Assembly: GCA_965279205.1 (NCBI GenBank)
Contig: OZ257144.1
Span: 3,286,001-3,350,000 of the forward strand
Direction: 5' to 3'
DNA from: UBA7672 sp965279205
GTDB lineage: Bacteria; Pseudomonadota; Alphaproteobacteria; Caulobacterales; Hyphomonadaceae
DNA length: 64,000 nt
Each line of letters begins with the position of its first letter. Positions within the stretch are counted from its first letter, which is position 1. This document shows, one piece after another, positions 34,530 to 42,623 of this stretch. Both the position numbers and the translations under genes were made by a program. A model generated the notes under the pieces. It was given only the letters and a program-made list of their open reading frames with translations, was not told where the DNA came from and did not search any database.

Positions 34530-35114
34530 ATGACCCGAAGCGTTTGCATCATCCAGGGCCATCCCCACGGAACAGGCAAGCACCTCTGCCATGCCATCGC
34601 AGCCGCCTATGCGGAAGGCGCTAGAGCTGCTGGCGCCGACGTGTGCGATGTCGATCTCGGAATCAGAGACATCCCGATCCTGAAGGATCCAGCCGATTTC
34701 GTAACGGCGCCTCCGGCGGCGATTGTCTCGGCTCAGCACGCAGTGATGGCGGCGCAACACCTGGTGGTGATCTTTCCACTGTGGCTGGGAACCATGCCAG
34801 CCGTGGTGAAAGCGTTCTTCGAGCAGCTCTCCCGCAACGGCTTTGCTATCCAGAACGATAGCAAAGGCGGATGGCCAAAACAGATGCTCAAGGGCCGATC
34901 GGCTCGCGTTATCGTGACGATGGGCATGCCCGCCCTAGCCTACAGATTCATGTTCGGCGCACACGGTGTTCGCAGTTTCGAGAAATCGATCCTCGGCATG
35001 AGCGGAGTGAAGCCGGTTCGAGAAACACTCATCGGTGGTGTTGGCGCGCTCGATGCCACAAAGGTGGCCGCACTTCTGACCCGGATACGCGGTCTCGGTG
35101 AACAACAAGCCTGA
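34530..35114 (+). CDS. NAD(P)H-dependent flavodoxin-fold oxidoreductase
   Basis: This 194-aa protein of the NQO1/MdaB/KefF family has an FMN-binding N-terminus (VCIIQGHPHGTGKHLCHAIA), central LVVIFPLWLGTMPAVVKAFF, and KGRSARVIVTMGMPALAY. It probably reduces quinones with two electrons. A GTG at 34512 overlapping the hemN stop (GTGA) is an alternative start adding six residues. I prefer ATG 34530 because the family usually begins two to four residues before the first beta strand. Same operon as hemN. Confidence 0.82.
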   Translation: MTRSVCIIQGHPHGTGKHLCHAIAAAYAEGARAAGADVCDVDLGIRDIPILKDPADFVTAPPAAIVSAQHAVMAAQHLVVIFPLWLGTMPAVVKAFFEQLSRNGFAIQNDSKGGWPKQMLKGRSARVIVTMGMPALAYRFMFGAHGVRSFEKSILGMSGVKPVRETLIGGVGALDATKVAALLTRIRGLGEQQA

Positions 35115-35149
35115 TGCAACCTGTTCGACGACCGCAGCTCTCTTGCAGG

Positions 35150-35536
35150 TCAGCGACCGATGTTTCCACGATCAATGGATTTCAGGTAAGCTACCAAAGC
35201 GTCTGCAGCCATAACGTTGAAATCGAAAAACGGCATGTCGTCGTGACCGACGCGAACGCCTTCAATCAAATCCTCTGCCAGCATGTCAGGGTCATAACGT
35301 GAAAGCAGGGTTCGCATGGCGGGCGCTTCTGCGCGCGGACTCTTCATTTCCTGATCGATAGCGTGACAGGATGAACACTCGCGAACAGCAAGACCACGTC
35401 CTGTCGCGACAAGGTCGGCTTCAGCTGTAGAAAACGCACCCCGGGTTTCGTCCTCGCTGGCCCCATTGACCACGCAGCCTCCAAGAAAGACGAACGTAGC
35501 AACAGTCGCCAGGAGCAGCTGATCAAGTCTCATCAT
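35150..35536 (-). CDS. Small lipoprotein c-type cytochrome
   Basis: This 128-aa protein has lipobox FLGGC, a single haem site (CSSCH) and the paralogue signature APAMRTLLSRYDPDMLAEDL then VGHDDMPFFDF with the probable Met ligand. It is closer to the protein at 20691 than to the one at 21141 by eye. It converges with the hemN operon. No FNR box lies directly in front of it; the nearest is about 320 bp upstream. Confidence 0.83.
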   Translation of the reverse strand: MMRLDQLLLATVATFVFLGGCVVNGASEDETRGAFSTAEADLVATGRGLAVRECSSCHAIDQEMKSPRAEAPAMRTLLSRYDPDMLAEDLIEGVRVGHDDMPFFDFNVMAADALVAYLKSIDRGNIGR

Positions 35537-36016
35537 GGCTCTTATTTATCCTGCGTCGCAGATTCAGCTGGCGACTGGCAGAGTCGACGCTGCTCGTTTT
35601 GACATTGTGCGCCTCCTGCGTGAGAAGGCCAGCCTCGCGATCGCCGCGCCGGCGGCAATAAAACCAAAGTCTGAAGAGGGTGATCACGGAGTTCGCGTGC
35701 GGCATTTTGAACGAGCGACCCACGGTCCAAACCCAATCCGCCCGGCATTCCGCGCCAAACTGACGGAGCAGAAAGGTCTTGCCGTTTGGCGATCCTGCCC
35801 ATCGAGGTCTCCATGCGATCATTGCCTCAACAAAACATACCTAAGTCGGAGCGAGGTTGATGTCGGTCAACCGCGCCCCACCGCGCGAGCGAAGGCGTCG
35901 GCCCGCTCGTGACGGGTTCGTGTCACACTTCGTCACAAAGTCGGTCACACTCCGGCAAACCCCTGTAAGACAGGTCCCGCACGGTCTCCTCACATCTGGG
36001 AAACGGGAGATCAGAC
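35537..36016. other. 480-bp intergenic region containing an FNR box
   Basis: No convincing gene is present. Two overlapping minus-strand frames (35523-35822) show gene-like pieces, such as ADWVWTVGRSFKMPHANSV in one and DFGFIAAGAAIARLAFSRRR in another. They would need frameshifts to join, so this may be a decayed small membrane protein. The FNR box at 35857-35870 and the promoter of the FixK-like gene occupy the right part. Confidence 0.4.
35857..35870. promoter_or_regulatory. FNR/FixK box upstream of the FixK-like gene
   Basis: TTGAT-GTCG-GTCAA matches the FNR consensus at 9 of 10 positions. It is centred about 153 bp before the ATG of the FixK-like regulator, which is far for direct activation unless the transcript has a long leader. 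It may mediate autoregulation or serve the minus strand. Confidence 0.6.
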
Positions 36017-36718
36017 ATGTGCATCGCTGGCGGACGGATCGAAGATCTCAAGCGCAATGCGCGAGACGCCGTCAAGGGTACGACGGCCGCGCCGGCGCTT
36101 CGCCGCATTCCCGCCCACGATCATCTCTACTTCGAGGGCGACATTCGCGATTTTATCTACATCGTCGAAAGCGGCTGGGTGAAGCTCTATCGCACACTCG
36201 TCGATGGCCAGCGCCAGGTCGTTGGTTTCGCGAATGGTGGCTCAATTCTAGGTCTCGAGTCCGAAGTCGAGCATGGCAATAGCTGCGAGGCCGTCACGGA
36301 AGTCGTGGTTCGCGCGATTCCCGCAACACACATCAAGGAATTGTGCCGTAGCGACGCCTCGTTCGCCGATCAGCTGCTACGCCAGATTGGCCGCCAGCTC
36401 GGAGCGGCCCAGGCGCAACTCGCAACAGTTGGGGCCCAGTCTGCAGAGCAGAAGCTTGCCACCTTCCTGCTGTCGATTGCCGATCTATGTGATGTAACAC
36501 ATGATGGTGAGTTCGAGTTGCCGATGCGGCGCGGCGACATGGCCGAGTTTCTCGGTCTCCGTCTTGAGACCGTTTCGCGCAAGATGACCGACTTCCAGCG
36601 TCGCGGCTTGATACGCATGACATCGCTCTATCATTGCCAGATCCTTCGCCGTCACGTTCTGGAGGAACTTGGCCTGGGCGGCGACGCCGAAGACGCTCCC
36701 GTCCTGCTGGCCTGCTAG
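36017..36718 (+). CDS. FixK-like Crp/Fnr regulator without iron-sulfur cysteines
   Basis: This 233-aa protein has a cNMP-type roll (about 35-120), a dimer helix, and the HTH MAEFLGLRLETVSRKMTDFQRRGLI with the E..SR recognition residues of FNR/FixK. Unlike the other two family members here it has no CxxCx5C cluster (only C2 at the N-terminus). It resembles FixK, whose activity is set by expression level rather than an Fe-S cluster. The ribosome site GGGAG lies 7-11 bases before the ATG. It is a strong candidate for the direct activator of the cco, hemN and usp units. Confidence 0.88.
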   Translation: MCIAGGRIEDLKRNARDAVKGTTAAPALRRIPAHDHLYFEGDIRDFIYIVESGWVKLYRTLVDGQRQVVGFANGGSILGLESEVEHGNSCEAVTEVVVRAIPATHIKELCRSDASFADQLLRQIGRQLGAAQAQLATVGAQSAEQKLATFLLSIADLCDVTHDGEFELPMRRGDMAEFLGLRLETVSRKMTDFQRRGLIRMTSLYHCQILRRHVLEELGLGGDAEDAPVLLAC

Positions 36719-36747
36719 GTCGTCCATCCCACGTACTCGACAAGAAG

Positions 36748-36777
36748 ACGCTCCGCCCTCAGCGGAGCGTTGTTTGT
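36748..36777 (+). terminator. Terminator after the FixK-like gene
   Basis: A 9-bp perfect stem ACGCTCCGC / GCGGAGCGT with a 5-base loop is followed by TGTTTGT. It lies 30 bp after the stop codon. The T-run is short, so efficiency is uncertain. Confidence 0.65.
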
Positions 36778-36825
36778 AGGCGCGGCGCTCAATCTGAAAA
36801 GTGCGCCCGGTGCGCTGCGGCAAAA

Positions 36826-37257
36826 TCAAAGGTGAAGCGCTCGCATTTCCTCATCGAGAGCCGAAGCTGACTTGCTCACCTTGTCGACTGGAAGTTCGCA
36901 AACAAGTCGACCCCGCGTTTCCGCAGCGATGAAGTCGCGAAGCAAGCCCAGCACATGCGGCGAAGCACATATGGCGAGGCTCGCGGTCTCATGATTGGAA
37001 ACCGCTGTATCAATCTGGCTTGCGACCCGATGCAGGAAGACCTGCAACTGCTCCTCGCCCTTCCGGGATTTCGCTTTCAGCATCGTCCGGCTACCTGAAC
37101 GGCAGAATTCGGATGGCCGCGCATCGTCGTGGTCGAGAAAGTCAGAAGACTCGGCGAATTCAGCCAATTCAACCAGCGCCGCCCTGGACTTTGTGCGAAG
37201 AAAAAATCGTGCGGCGTGTTCGTTGGCGACCACGATGCAGATGGGATGCTGATGCAT
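36826..37257 (-). CDS. Host-attachment family protein (PF10116-like)
   Basis: This 143-aa protein begins MHQHPICIVVANEHAARFFL and has the middle SRKGEEQLQVFLHRVASQID and end LAICASPHVLGLLRDFIAAE, the pattern of the 'protein required for attachment to host cells' family named after AtsE. The fold is related to release-factor domains. The real role in free-living bacteria is unclear, and these genes often sit near universal stress genes. It is one of two tandem paralogues, both on the minus strand, 81 bp apart. Confidence 0.82.
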   Translation of the reverse strand: MHQHPICIVVANEHAARFFLRTKSRAALVELAEFAESSDFLDHDDARPSEFCRSGSRTMLKAKSRKGEEQLQVFLHRVASQIDTAVSNHETASLAICASPHVLGLLRDFIAAETRGRLVCELPVDKVSKSASALDEEMRALHL

Positions 37258-37338
37258 GCCGGCCTCCTTGCGACCATCAAGCCATAGCGAAGCGCCAGCT
37301 CTCGGCGCAGCGCGAAATGCCGACTGAATGCATTGTAC

Positions 37339-37776
37339 TCAAAGACCCTTGCCTCTCAGTCGTTCGTCAATCTCGCGCGGGGTTTCGCGCAGAATGTCCT
37401 TGGCGATTTCCGCCTTGACGAGCCGGCGCGCACCGGCCGCGAGATGATCGCGAAGCACACCGAGTGCGCGCGGCGGCGCCCAGATGATAATCTGGCCGAC
37501 AGCATGTTCCTCGACCGCGAGGTTGATCCTCCCGGCCACGTGACTGAGGAAATGACGCTCGCCCTCGTTCTGAAGGTTTTCATGCGCCAGCCGAACCTGA
37601 TGGCCGTGATTGACGCCATCGTGAACAGCTGTGACCTGGCCATGCAGCCGTTGTTCCGCTGCCGCTGTGAGCGCCAGATCTGCCAGCTCAACCAGCGGCA
37701 GTTCCGGCTTGGCCCTCGTAAGAAAGCGGGCGGAGGCACCATCCGCCAGGACAACCCAAGTCGTTTGAGACGCCAT
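37339..37776 (-). CDS. Host-attachment family protein (PF10116-like), second copy
   Basis: This 145-aa protein starts MASQTTWVVLADGASARFLT, continues NEGERHFLSHVAGRINLAVE and QIIIWAPPRALGVLRDHLAAG, and ends IPREIDERLR-like (TPREIDERLRGKG). It is a more canonical member of the same family as its neighbour; the two appear to be diverged paralogues. It lies 55 bp downstream of the universal stress gene, so all three are probably transcribed from the FNR-box promoter at 38.73 kb. Confidence 0.88.
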   Translation of the reverse strand: MASQTTWVVLADGASARFLTRAKPELPLVELADLALTAAAEQRLHGQVTAVHDGVNHGHQVRLAHENLQNEGERHFLSHVAGRINLAVEEHAVGQIIIWAPPRALGVLRDHLAAGARRLVKAEIAKDILRETPREIDERLRGKGL

Positions 37777-37831
37777 CAGGGCTTCCTCCTGCCCGCATGA
37801 ATTGTTTCAGCCTTGCGAACGGTAGCGAGCA

Positions 37832-38668
37832 TTAGTGCGACACCAGCAATGGCATGGTGAGATTGCCCAAGAGGTTCCGGCTCACTCCGCCCAGCACGAA
37901 CTCCTGCAGGCGAGAATGACCGAAGAGGCCAAGGACGAGCATGTCGGCGCCAAGCATGTCGATGTGCCGGCGAATAACTTCCCCGGTGGAAGCGTCGGTA
38001 TCCCGATCCATCACCAGCCTCGCCTTAGGGCAGCCATGGTTTTTTAGGTGGCGCTGCAGCACCTCATCGAGTTGCCGTTCACCATCACGGGCAGCAGTGA
38101 CGAAATGGACTTCTTCTGCCGCACTTAGAAATGGCCAAGCGTCCCGCAGCACGCGAGCGGACTCGCGAGAGTCTTTCCAGGCGACCAAAATCCGCTTGCC
38201 GAACGCAGCGGGATAACCAGCTTCAGGAAGAACGAGCACAGGCCCGCCGCAAGCCATTCCCACCTGCTCGGCTGAAATCGTCTCTCCACCAATCGTGGCC
38301 TTCATGCGGCGGGGCAACACGGCCAAATCGTGACGACGCGCATGGGCGACGATCTGCTCCTCAGAATCTCCATTGATGTCTTGCCAGAAGCCGGGCACGC
38401 CAACTGCGCGTATGGCGGCGTCGAACATCTGCCTCGCAGTATCGCTCGCCTTCGCGTTCTGCGCATCACGTTCTCTGAAGAACGCTTCCATAGCCTCAGC
38501 TGCGAGAACGATACCGTCGCCGATCATGTAGGATGGCGTCGTCGCCGACGTCAGGAACACCCCAGTAAGACTCGCCTTGTGCTCAGCCGCAATGCGCGCA
38601 GCGGCGGCGATCCGCGCCTTGGCGCCGTGGGCCAAATCGACTTGAACTAGAACGCTGTGGTAACTCAT
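37832..38668 (-). CDS. Tandem universal stress protein (UspA family)
   Basis: This 278-aa protein has two Usp domains. The first (about 1-145) starts YHSVLVQVDLAHGAKARIAAAARIA. The second (about 150-278) has KRILVAWKDSRESARVLRDAWPFL and the ATP-type motif MLVLGLFGHSRLQEFVLGGVSRNLL. Such proteins bind nucleotide and help survival in hypoxia or growth arrest. A perfect FNR box lies 53-66 bp upstream of the ATG. Confidence 0.92.
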   Translation of the reverse strand: MSYHSVLVQVDLAHGAKARIAAAARIAAEHKASLTGVFLTSATTPSYMIGDGIVLAAEAMEAFFRERDAQNAKASDTARQMFDAAIRAVGVPGFWQDINGDSEEQIVAHARRHDLAVLPRRMKATIGGETISAEQVGMACGGPVLVLPEAGYPAAFGKRILVAWKDSRESARVLRDAWPFLSAAEEVHFVTAARDGERQLDEVLQRHLKNHGCPKARLVMDRDTDASTGEVIRRHIDMLGADMLVLGLFGHSRLQEFVLGGVSRNLLGNLTMPLLVSH

Positions 38669-38720
38669 ACTGCCGCCTCCATCGCGTGTTGGAGACTAGG
38701 CAGTGACCACGACAGCAGAC

Positions 38721-38734
38721 TTGATCGTGATCAA
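38721..38734. promoter_or_regulatory. Perfect FNR/FixK box upstream of the usp gene
   Basis: TTGAT-CGTG-ATCAA matches the consensus at all 10 positions. It is centred about 59 bp upstream of the usp ATG, a distance that fits a class II activated promoter (box near -41) with a short leader. It is the best site of its kind in the window. Confidence 0.85.
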
Positions 38735-39078
38735 CCGGCCGGGGTCATCGGAAACGCCAAGGTAGCGCTCCTGTCGCCGCATGATCGCTCGGCCTTTTCA
38801 ACAGGCATTCGAGACATGAGCGTGATCACCGTTACCCGTGCATTCGCAAGCATTGGCCCCCTTCGCTACCTCACCCCCGGGTGAGTGCTGGAAGAGGACG
38901 CACGTAGCTTTGCATTCCGACTGGCATCGTGGCGCGTTGGTATCTCCGTTGGTACGAAAGCGATGACATTGCGCCTTGGAGCCATTTTTTAGGCCAATAT
39001 ACGACACTGTTGGTCCTGCCGGGCCCACCACACCGCTGTGATGTCGTCCTTGCGCGAATGTGCTGATACACCGGCTGC
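38735..39078. other. Intergenic region without a recognisable gene
   Basis: These 344 bases lie between the usp promoter and a membrane protein gene. I find no coding frame with gene-like composition, no RNA gene and no clear hairpin. Some of it probably holds the promoter of the gene at 39079. Confidence 0.5.
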
Positions 39079-39681
39079 ATGACCAGCGAAGCAACCGCCC
39101 AGCCCGGGAGGACCGACTACCTCCTCTACCTGATCGGCATCATGCTGAGCGTGCCGCCGCTGATCAGTCTGGTTCACCGGCAGCTTGCCGTGCCGGTGGC
39201 GCCGGACATCGACCAGTTCGTCACCGGTTATCGTTCGCTTGCCAATGCGGTTGCCACGGTGATGCAGACGCCTCTCACCGCTGTCTCGATCACGCCGCCG
39301 AAATCGCTTATGGACCTGCATGTGCTGTCGTTCGCCGGCATGGGCATGATGACCAAGGGCATGGAAGCGCCAGGCGAGAAGCCCGACTGGTTCGGCGCCC
39401 TGGTGTGGGGGCTCGTGTCGGTGGTCCTCGGCTATCTGCTCGTCGGCATTCTCGTGTTCGGCGCGATCCTCGCCGGCGTGATCGCAAACCCGCTCAAGGC
39501 CTTCCGGTCGGACAACTACATCGAGACGACGCCTCTGCTCGAAGGGCCGATCGGACGGCTGAAGCGCGAGCGTGAATTCCGCCTCGAGCGCGACCTTGCG
39601 CGGATCATGCTGATCTCGACTGCGCTCGTCGGCGCATACTTCGCTCTCAACGCCCTGCTGCTTGGGGTACATCCCGCGTAG
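39079..39681 (+). CDS. Membrane protein of unknown function
   Basis: This 200-aa protein has about three hydrophobic segments: DYLLYLIGIMLSVPPLISLV, ALVWGLVSVVLGYLLVGILVFGAILAGVI (long, perhaps two helices or one hairpin) and IMLISTALVGAYFALNALLL at the C-terminus. The stretch between (about 105-115, LSFAGMGMMTKGME) is Met/Gly rich. I know no family name. It is followed by the SIMPL gene on the same strand with a 168-bp gap. Confidence 0.75.
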   Translation: MTSEATAQPGRTDYLLYLIGIMLSVPPLISLVHRQLAVPVAPDIDQFVTGYRSLANAVATVMQTPLTAVSITPPKSLMDLHVLSFAGMGMMTKGMEAPGEKPDWFGALVWGLVSVVLGYLLVGILVFGAILAGVIANPLKAFRSDNYIETTPLLEGPIGRLKREREFRLERDLARIMLISTALVGAYFALNALLLGVHPA

Positions 39682-39849
39682 GGAAACGTGGCGTTTCCGC
39701 CACCCTGCCGTAGCGTTCGCAGACCGCCACACGACGCCGCCAGTTCGCGCTTGCCGCGCCACGAACGCGCCCCATTTGGACAGAGGATTCAGGCTCACGT
39801 CCGCACCACTCCCCGAACGGACGGCTTGGACAATGGAAAGGTCCCCGAG

Positions 39850-40605
39850 ATGAAAGCCCTTGCTGCAGCCCTGCTCGCCGCCACAGCCATGGCCGGCTGC
39901 GCAAACGCGCCGACGGCGATGGCGCAACCGCCCGCCCCAGGCGGCTGGAACACACCGCCGATGAGTTCGATCCAGCCCGAGACGACCATCACTCTCACCG
40001 GCCGCGGCAGCGCCGAGCATGCGCCCGACATCGCGATGATCAGCGTCGGCGTCTCCGTGGAAGCCGAGACGGCGTCCACCGCGATGGCCCAGCAGTCGCA
40101 GAAGATGAATGGCGTCTTCGCCACCGTGAAAGCCGCGGGCGTCGCCGACAAGGACATGCAGACCAGCAACCTGTCGCTGAATGCGGTCTACGAGTATCCG
40201 AACAACCAGCGCCCGCGCCTCGCCGGCTACAACGCCTCGAACCAGATCACGATCAAGGTTCGCGACCTCAAGAGCCTGGGCAAGACGCTCGACGCCGTGG
40301 TGAAGGGCGGCGGCAACACGATCGACGGCGTGTCGTTCTCGATCGACAAGCCGGAAGCCTATCAGAACGATGCCCGCGTCGAAGCGATCAAGGACGCAGC
40401 CGCCAAGGCCGAACTCTATGCCAACGCCGTCGGCTACAAGGTGAAGCGCATTGTCACGGTCAGCGAGCAGGAATACTACCCGCAGCCCGTGCCGATGATG
40501 ATGCAGCGCATGCAGATGGATAAGGCTGCTGAAGCCACGCCCATCGCCGCCGGCGAAGTCTCACTGACACAAACGGTGTCTGTGACGTTCGAACTGACGA
40601 AGTAG
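39850..40605 (+). CDS. SIMPL-domain (DUF541) lipoprotein
   Basis: This 251-aa protein has a lipobox (MAGC, Cys about 17) and a SIMPL domain: ITLTGRGSAEHAPDIAMISVGV near the start, YNASNQITIKVRDL and DGVSFSIDKPEAYQNDARVEAI. SIMPL proteins form periplasmic oligomers linked to oxidative stress resistance, with unclear mechanism. The ATG at 39850 gives the lipoprotein signal and has AAAGG upstream; an in-frame ATG at 39688 yields an Arg-rich tail that looks non-coding. Confidence 0.87.
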   Translation: MKALAAALLAATAMAGCANAPTAMAQPPAPGGWNTPPMSSIQPETTITLTGRGSAEHAPDIAMISVGVSVEAETASTAMAQQSQKMNGVFATVKAAGVADKDMQTSNLSLNAVYEYPNNQRPRLAGYNASNQITIKVRDLKSLGKTLDAVVKGGGNTIDGVSFSIDKPEAYQNDARVEAIKDAAAKAELYANAVGYKVKRIVTVSEQEYYPQPVPMMMQRMQMDKAAEATPIAAGEVSLTQTVSVTFELTK

Positions 40606-40623
40606 TTTCACCGCCAACCGCGC

Positions 40624-40657
40624 AAACGAAAAACGCCGCCCGGGCAACCGGGCGGCG
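40624..40657 (-). terminator. Terminator of panD (possibly bidirectional)
   Basis: A 10-bp perfect stem CGCCGCCCGG / CCGGGCGGCG with a GCAA loop is followed on the minus strand by TTTTTCGTTTG. It lies 30 bp after the panD stop and 29 bp after the SIMPL stop between convergent genes, so it may stop both. Confidence 0.85.
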
Positions 40658-40686
40658 CTCCTGTATTCGCGTGCTGACAGCGAGGA

Positions 40687-41046
40687 TCAGACGATACCGC
40701 TAACAACCTCGTTCTTTTCGTTAAGCTTCACGACGCTCGGCGCGTGCTGTCGCGCAGCGGTCTCGTCCATCTGGGCGAAAGCCGCGATGATCACGCGGTC
40801 GCCGACCTGGAAGTAGCGGGCGGCCGCGCCGTTGACGCCGATTGTCTTCGAGCCGCGCGGGGCCTCGATCGCATATGTCGTGATGCGCGCGCCATTTGTG
40901 ACATTCCAGATGTCGATCTGCTCGTGCGGAAGGATGCCGGACTGGTCCAGCAGATCCATATCGATCGAGCACGAACCCTCATAGTGCAGGTCGCACTGGG
41001 TGACGGCGGCGCGATGAAGTTTGCCCTTCATCATGGTGAGGAACAT
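40687..41046 (-). CDS. panD: Aspartate 1-decarboxylase
   Basis: This 119-aa pyruvoyl enzyme makes beta-alanine from aspartate for pantothenate and CoA. The proenzyme self-cleaves between G24 and S25 (HYEGSCSIDMDL), giving the pyruvoyl group. Catalytic K9 (MMKGKLHRA), R54 region (NGARITTYAI) and Y58-like residues are present, and length and start match the family exactly. Monocistronic with a strong terminator. Confidence 0.96.
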   Translation of the reverse strand: MFLTMMKGKLHRAAVTQCDLHYEGSCSIDMDLLDQSGILPHEQIDIWNVTNGARITTYAIEAPRGSKTIGVNGAAARYFQVGDRVIIAAFAQMDETAARQHAPSVVKLNEKNEVVSGIV

Positions 41047-41263
41047 GAAAGTCGCTCCAAACGCCCGGATTTCTCCGGAGATCGCGCGTCCTGTTAAGGA
41101 GGTGAGAATTTCCTCGCCGTATAACAGTTGCGCAGCCTCGACTGGCGCTCTCCGGGTTATCCCCGTGCACCAGTCTGGTTGAGAGGGCGGCCCAGGGGGG
41201 TGGCCCCGGCGTAGCCCTCGAAGCGCAACCGATACGCACGGTTGCCGTAAGGAAGCGTTTTAT

Positions 41264-42295
41264 ATGGCCCACGCATTCCGCTTCGTCCAGTCTTGGGGGT
41301 GCACGATCCGTGCGGCCGTCCAGGGCTCTGGACCGCTGGTGCTGATGGTCCATGGCTGGCCGGAGAGCTGGTATTCCTGGCGCCACCAGATGAAGCCCAT
41401 CGCTGACGCCGGTTTCACCGCGGCAGCTATCGACGTTAGGGGCTATGGCGGGTCGAGCCGGCCTCACGAGGTCGAGGCCTACGACATGGTTACCATCGTC
41501 AGCGACATCCAGGCGGTGGCCGACGAGCTGGGGGGCGGCAACGCGATACTGATCGGTCACGACTGGGGCGCGCCGATCGTCTGGAATTCGGCGCTGATGG
41601 ATCCCGACCGGTTCACCGCCGTCGCCGCGCTTGGCATCCCTTACATGGGCCCCGGCAAGGAACCCTTCATCGATATCGCCAAGCGGATGTTCACCGACAA
41701 TGGCAAGTTCTTCTACCAGGTCTACTTCCAGGAAGAGGGCGCTGCCGAAGCCGAGTGCGAAGCCGACGTTCGCACGGCGATCCGCAAGCTCTATTACGCC
41801 CTCTCGGCCAACGCCGACCACGAGGCGTGGCCGAGCGACAAGAAGCATGGCGAAAGTCTGCTCGATCGCCTTCCCGACCCACCACTGTTTCCGGCGTGGA
41901 TGACGCCCAACGATCTCGACTACCTGGTCAGCGAATTCGAACGCTCCGGCTTCCGCGGTTCGTTCAACCGCTACCGCAACTTCGAGCGGGATTTTATCCA
42001 CCAGCTCCGCTATGTCGGCCGCAAGATCGCACAGCCTGCCCTATTCCTTGCCGGCAAGCAGGACATCGCGCTGCACCTGTTCGGCCGCGACGTCGAAAGC
42101 CGGATGCGCCGCCACGTGCCGGACCTGCGCGGCTTCCACCTGATCGACAACTGCGGCCACTGGACCCAGCAGGAAAAGCCGGACGAGGTGAATCATCACC
42201 TTGTCGGCTGGCTCAAGACCCTGAAAGCGGAAGCCCGCCGCCCGCAAACCGTTCAGAATCAAGCCATCCCCAGGCTTGCTACCCAGCGCCATTGA
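41264..42295 (+). CDS. Epoxide-hydrolase-like alpha/beta hydrolase
   Basis: This 343-aa enzyme has the soluble epoxide hydrolase pattern: oxyanion HGWPES (30-35), nucleophile D100 in GHDWGA, a cap domain with candidate Tyr residues (YQVYFQEE and FNRYRNFER), and the catalytic His in DNCGHWTQQEKP. Asp at the nucleophile position rather than Ser separates it from esterases. It is followed by the glycine riboswitch but is not obviously linked to glycine metabolism. The last about 20 residues (RRPQTVQNQAIPRLATQ) are outside the fold. Confidence 0.9.
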   Translation: MAHAFRFVQSWGCTIRAAVQGSGPLVLMVHGWPESWYSWRHQMKPIADAGFTAAAIDVRGYGGSSRPHEVEAYDMVTIVSDIQAVADELGGGNAILIGHDWGAPIVWNSALMDPDRFTAVAALGIPYMGPGKEPFIDIAKRMFTDNGKFFYQVYFQEEGAAEAECEADVRTAIRKLYYALSANADHEAWPSDKKHGESLLDRLPDPPLFPAWMTPNDLDYLVSEFERSGFRGSFNRYRNFERDFIHQLRYVGRKIAQPALFLAGKQDIALHLFGRDVESRMRRHVPDLRGFHLIDNCGHWTQQEKPDEVNHHLVGWLKTLKAEARRPQTVQNQAIPRLATQRH

Positions 42296-42371
42296 CGCGT
42301 CAGCCCCGCTAGGGGCAGATGCTCCCGACGTCTGGGCCCGGCGGGAGCCGCACCCTTACGGACAGTCGATC

Positions 42372-42584
42372 GATCCCCGCGGGAGAGAGCAGCCAGGCCT
42401 TGGACTAATGGCTGCCGCCGAAGGCGCAACCGCCCCGGAAACGCTCAGGCAAAAGGGCCGCGGGAGTGACGACATCGCTGGAAAGCGCGGGCCCCATGTC
42501 TTTTGATGGGTTGGCCGCCGCCGACGGAGTAAGCATCGCCAGAAGGCGGCGTGAATCTCTCAGGCACATCCGACAGCGGGGGCG
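42372..42584 (+). ncRNA. Tandem glycine riboswitch (gcvT RNA)
   Basis: Two glycine aptamers stand in series. The first has GCGGGAGAGAGCAGCC, GCCGCCGAAGGCGCAACCGC and CTCAGGCAAAAGGGCCGCGG. The second starts GGAAAGCGCGGG, then GCCGCCGACGGAGTAAGC, and ends CTCTCAGGCACATCCGACAG. The conserved GCCGAAGG/CTCAGGCA elements are diagnostic of the class. It lies about 40 bp before gcvT and should turn the operon on when glycine is high. Exact ends are approximate. Confidence 0.92.
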
Positions 42585-42623
42585 CAATCGCGAAAGCGAT
42601 GCCGCGCAGCTGTCGGAGACCAC

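Noticed and set aside
35523..35822. Overlapping minus-strand frames with gene-like fragments
   Set aside because: No single frame gives a coherent protein; several frameshifts would be needed and I recognise no family.
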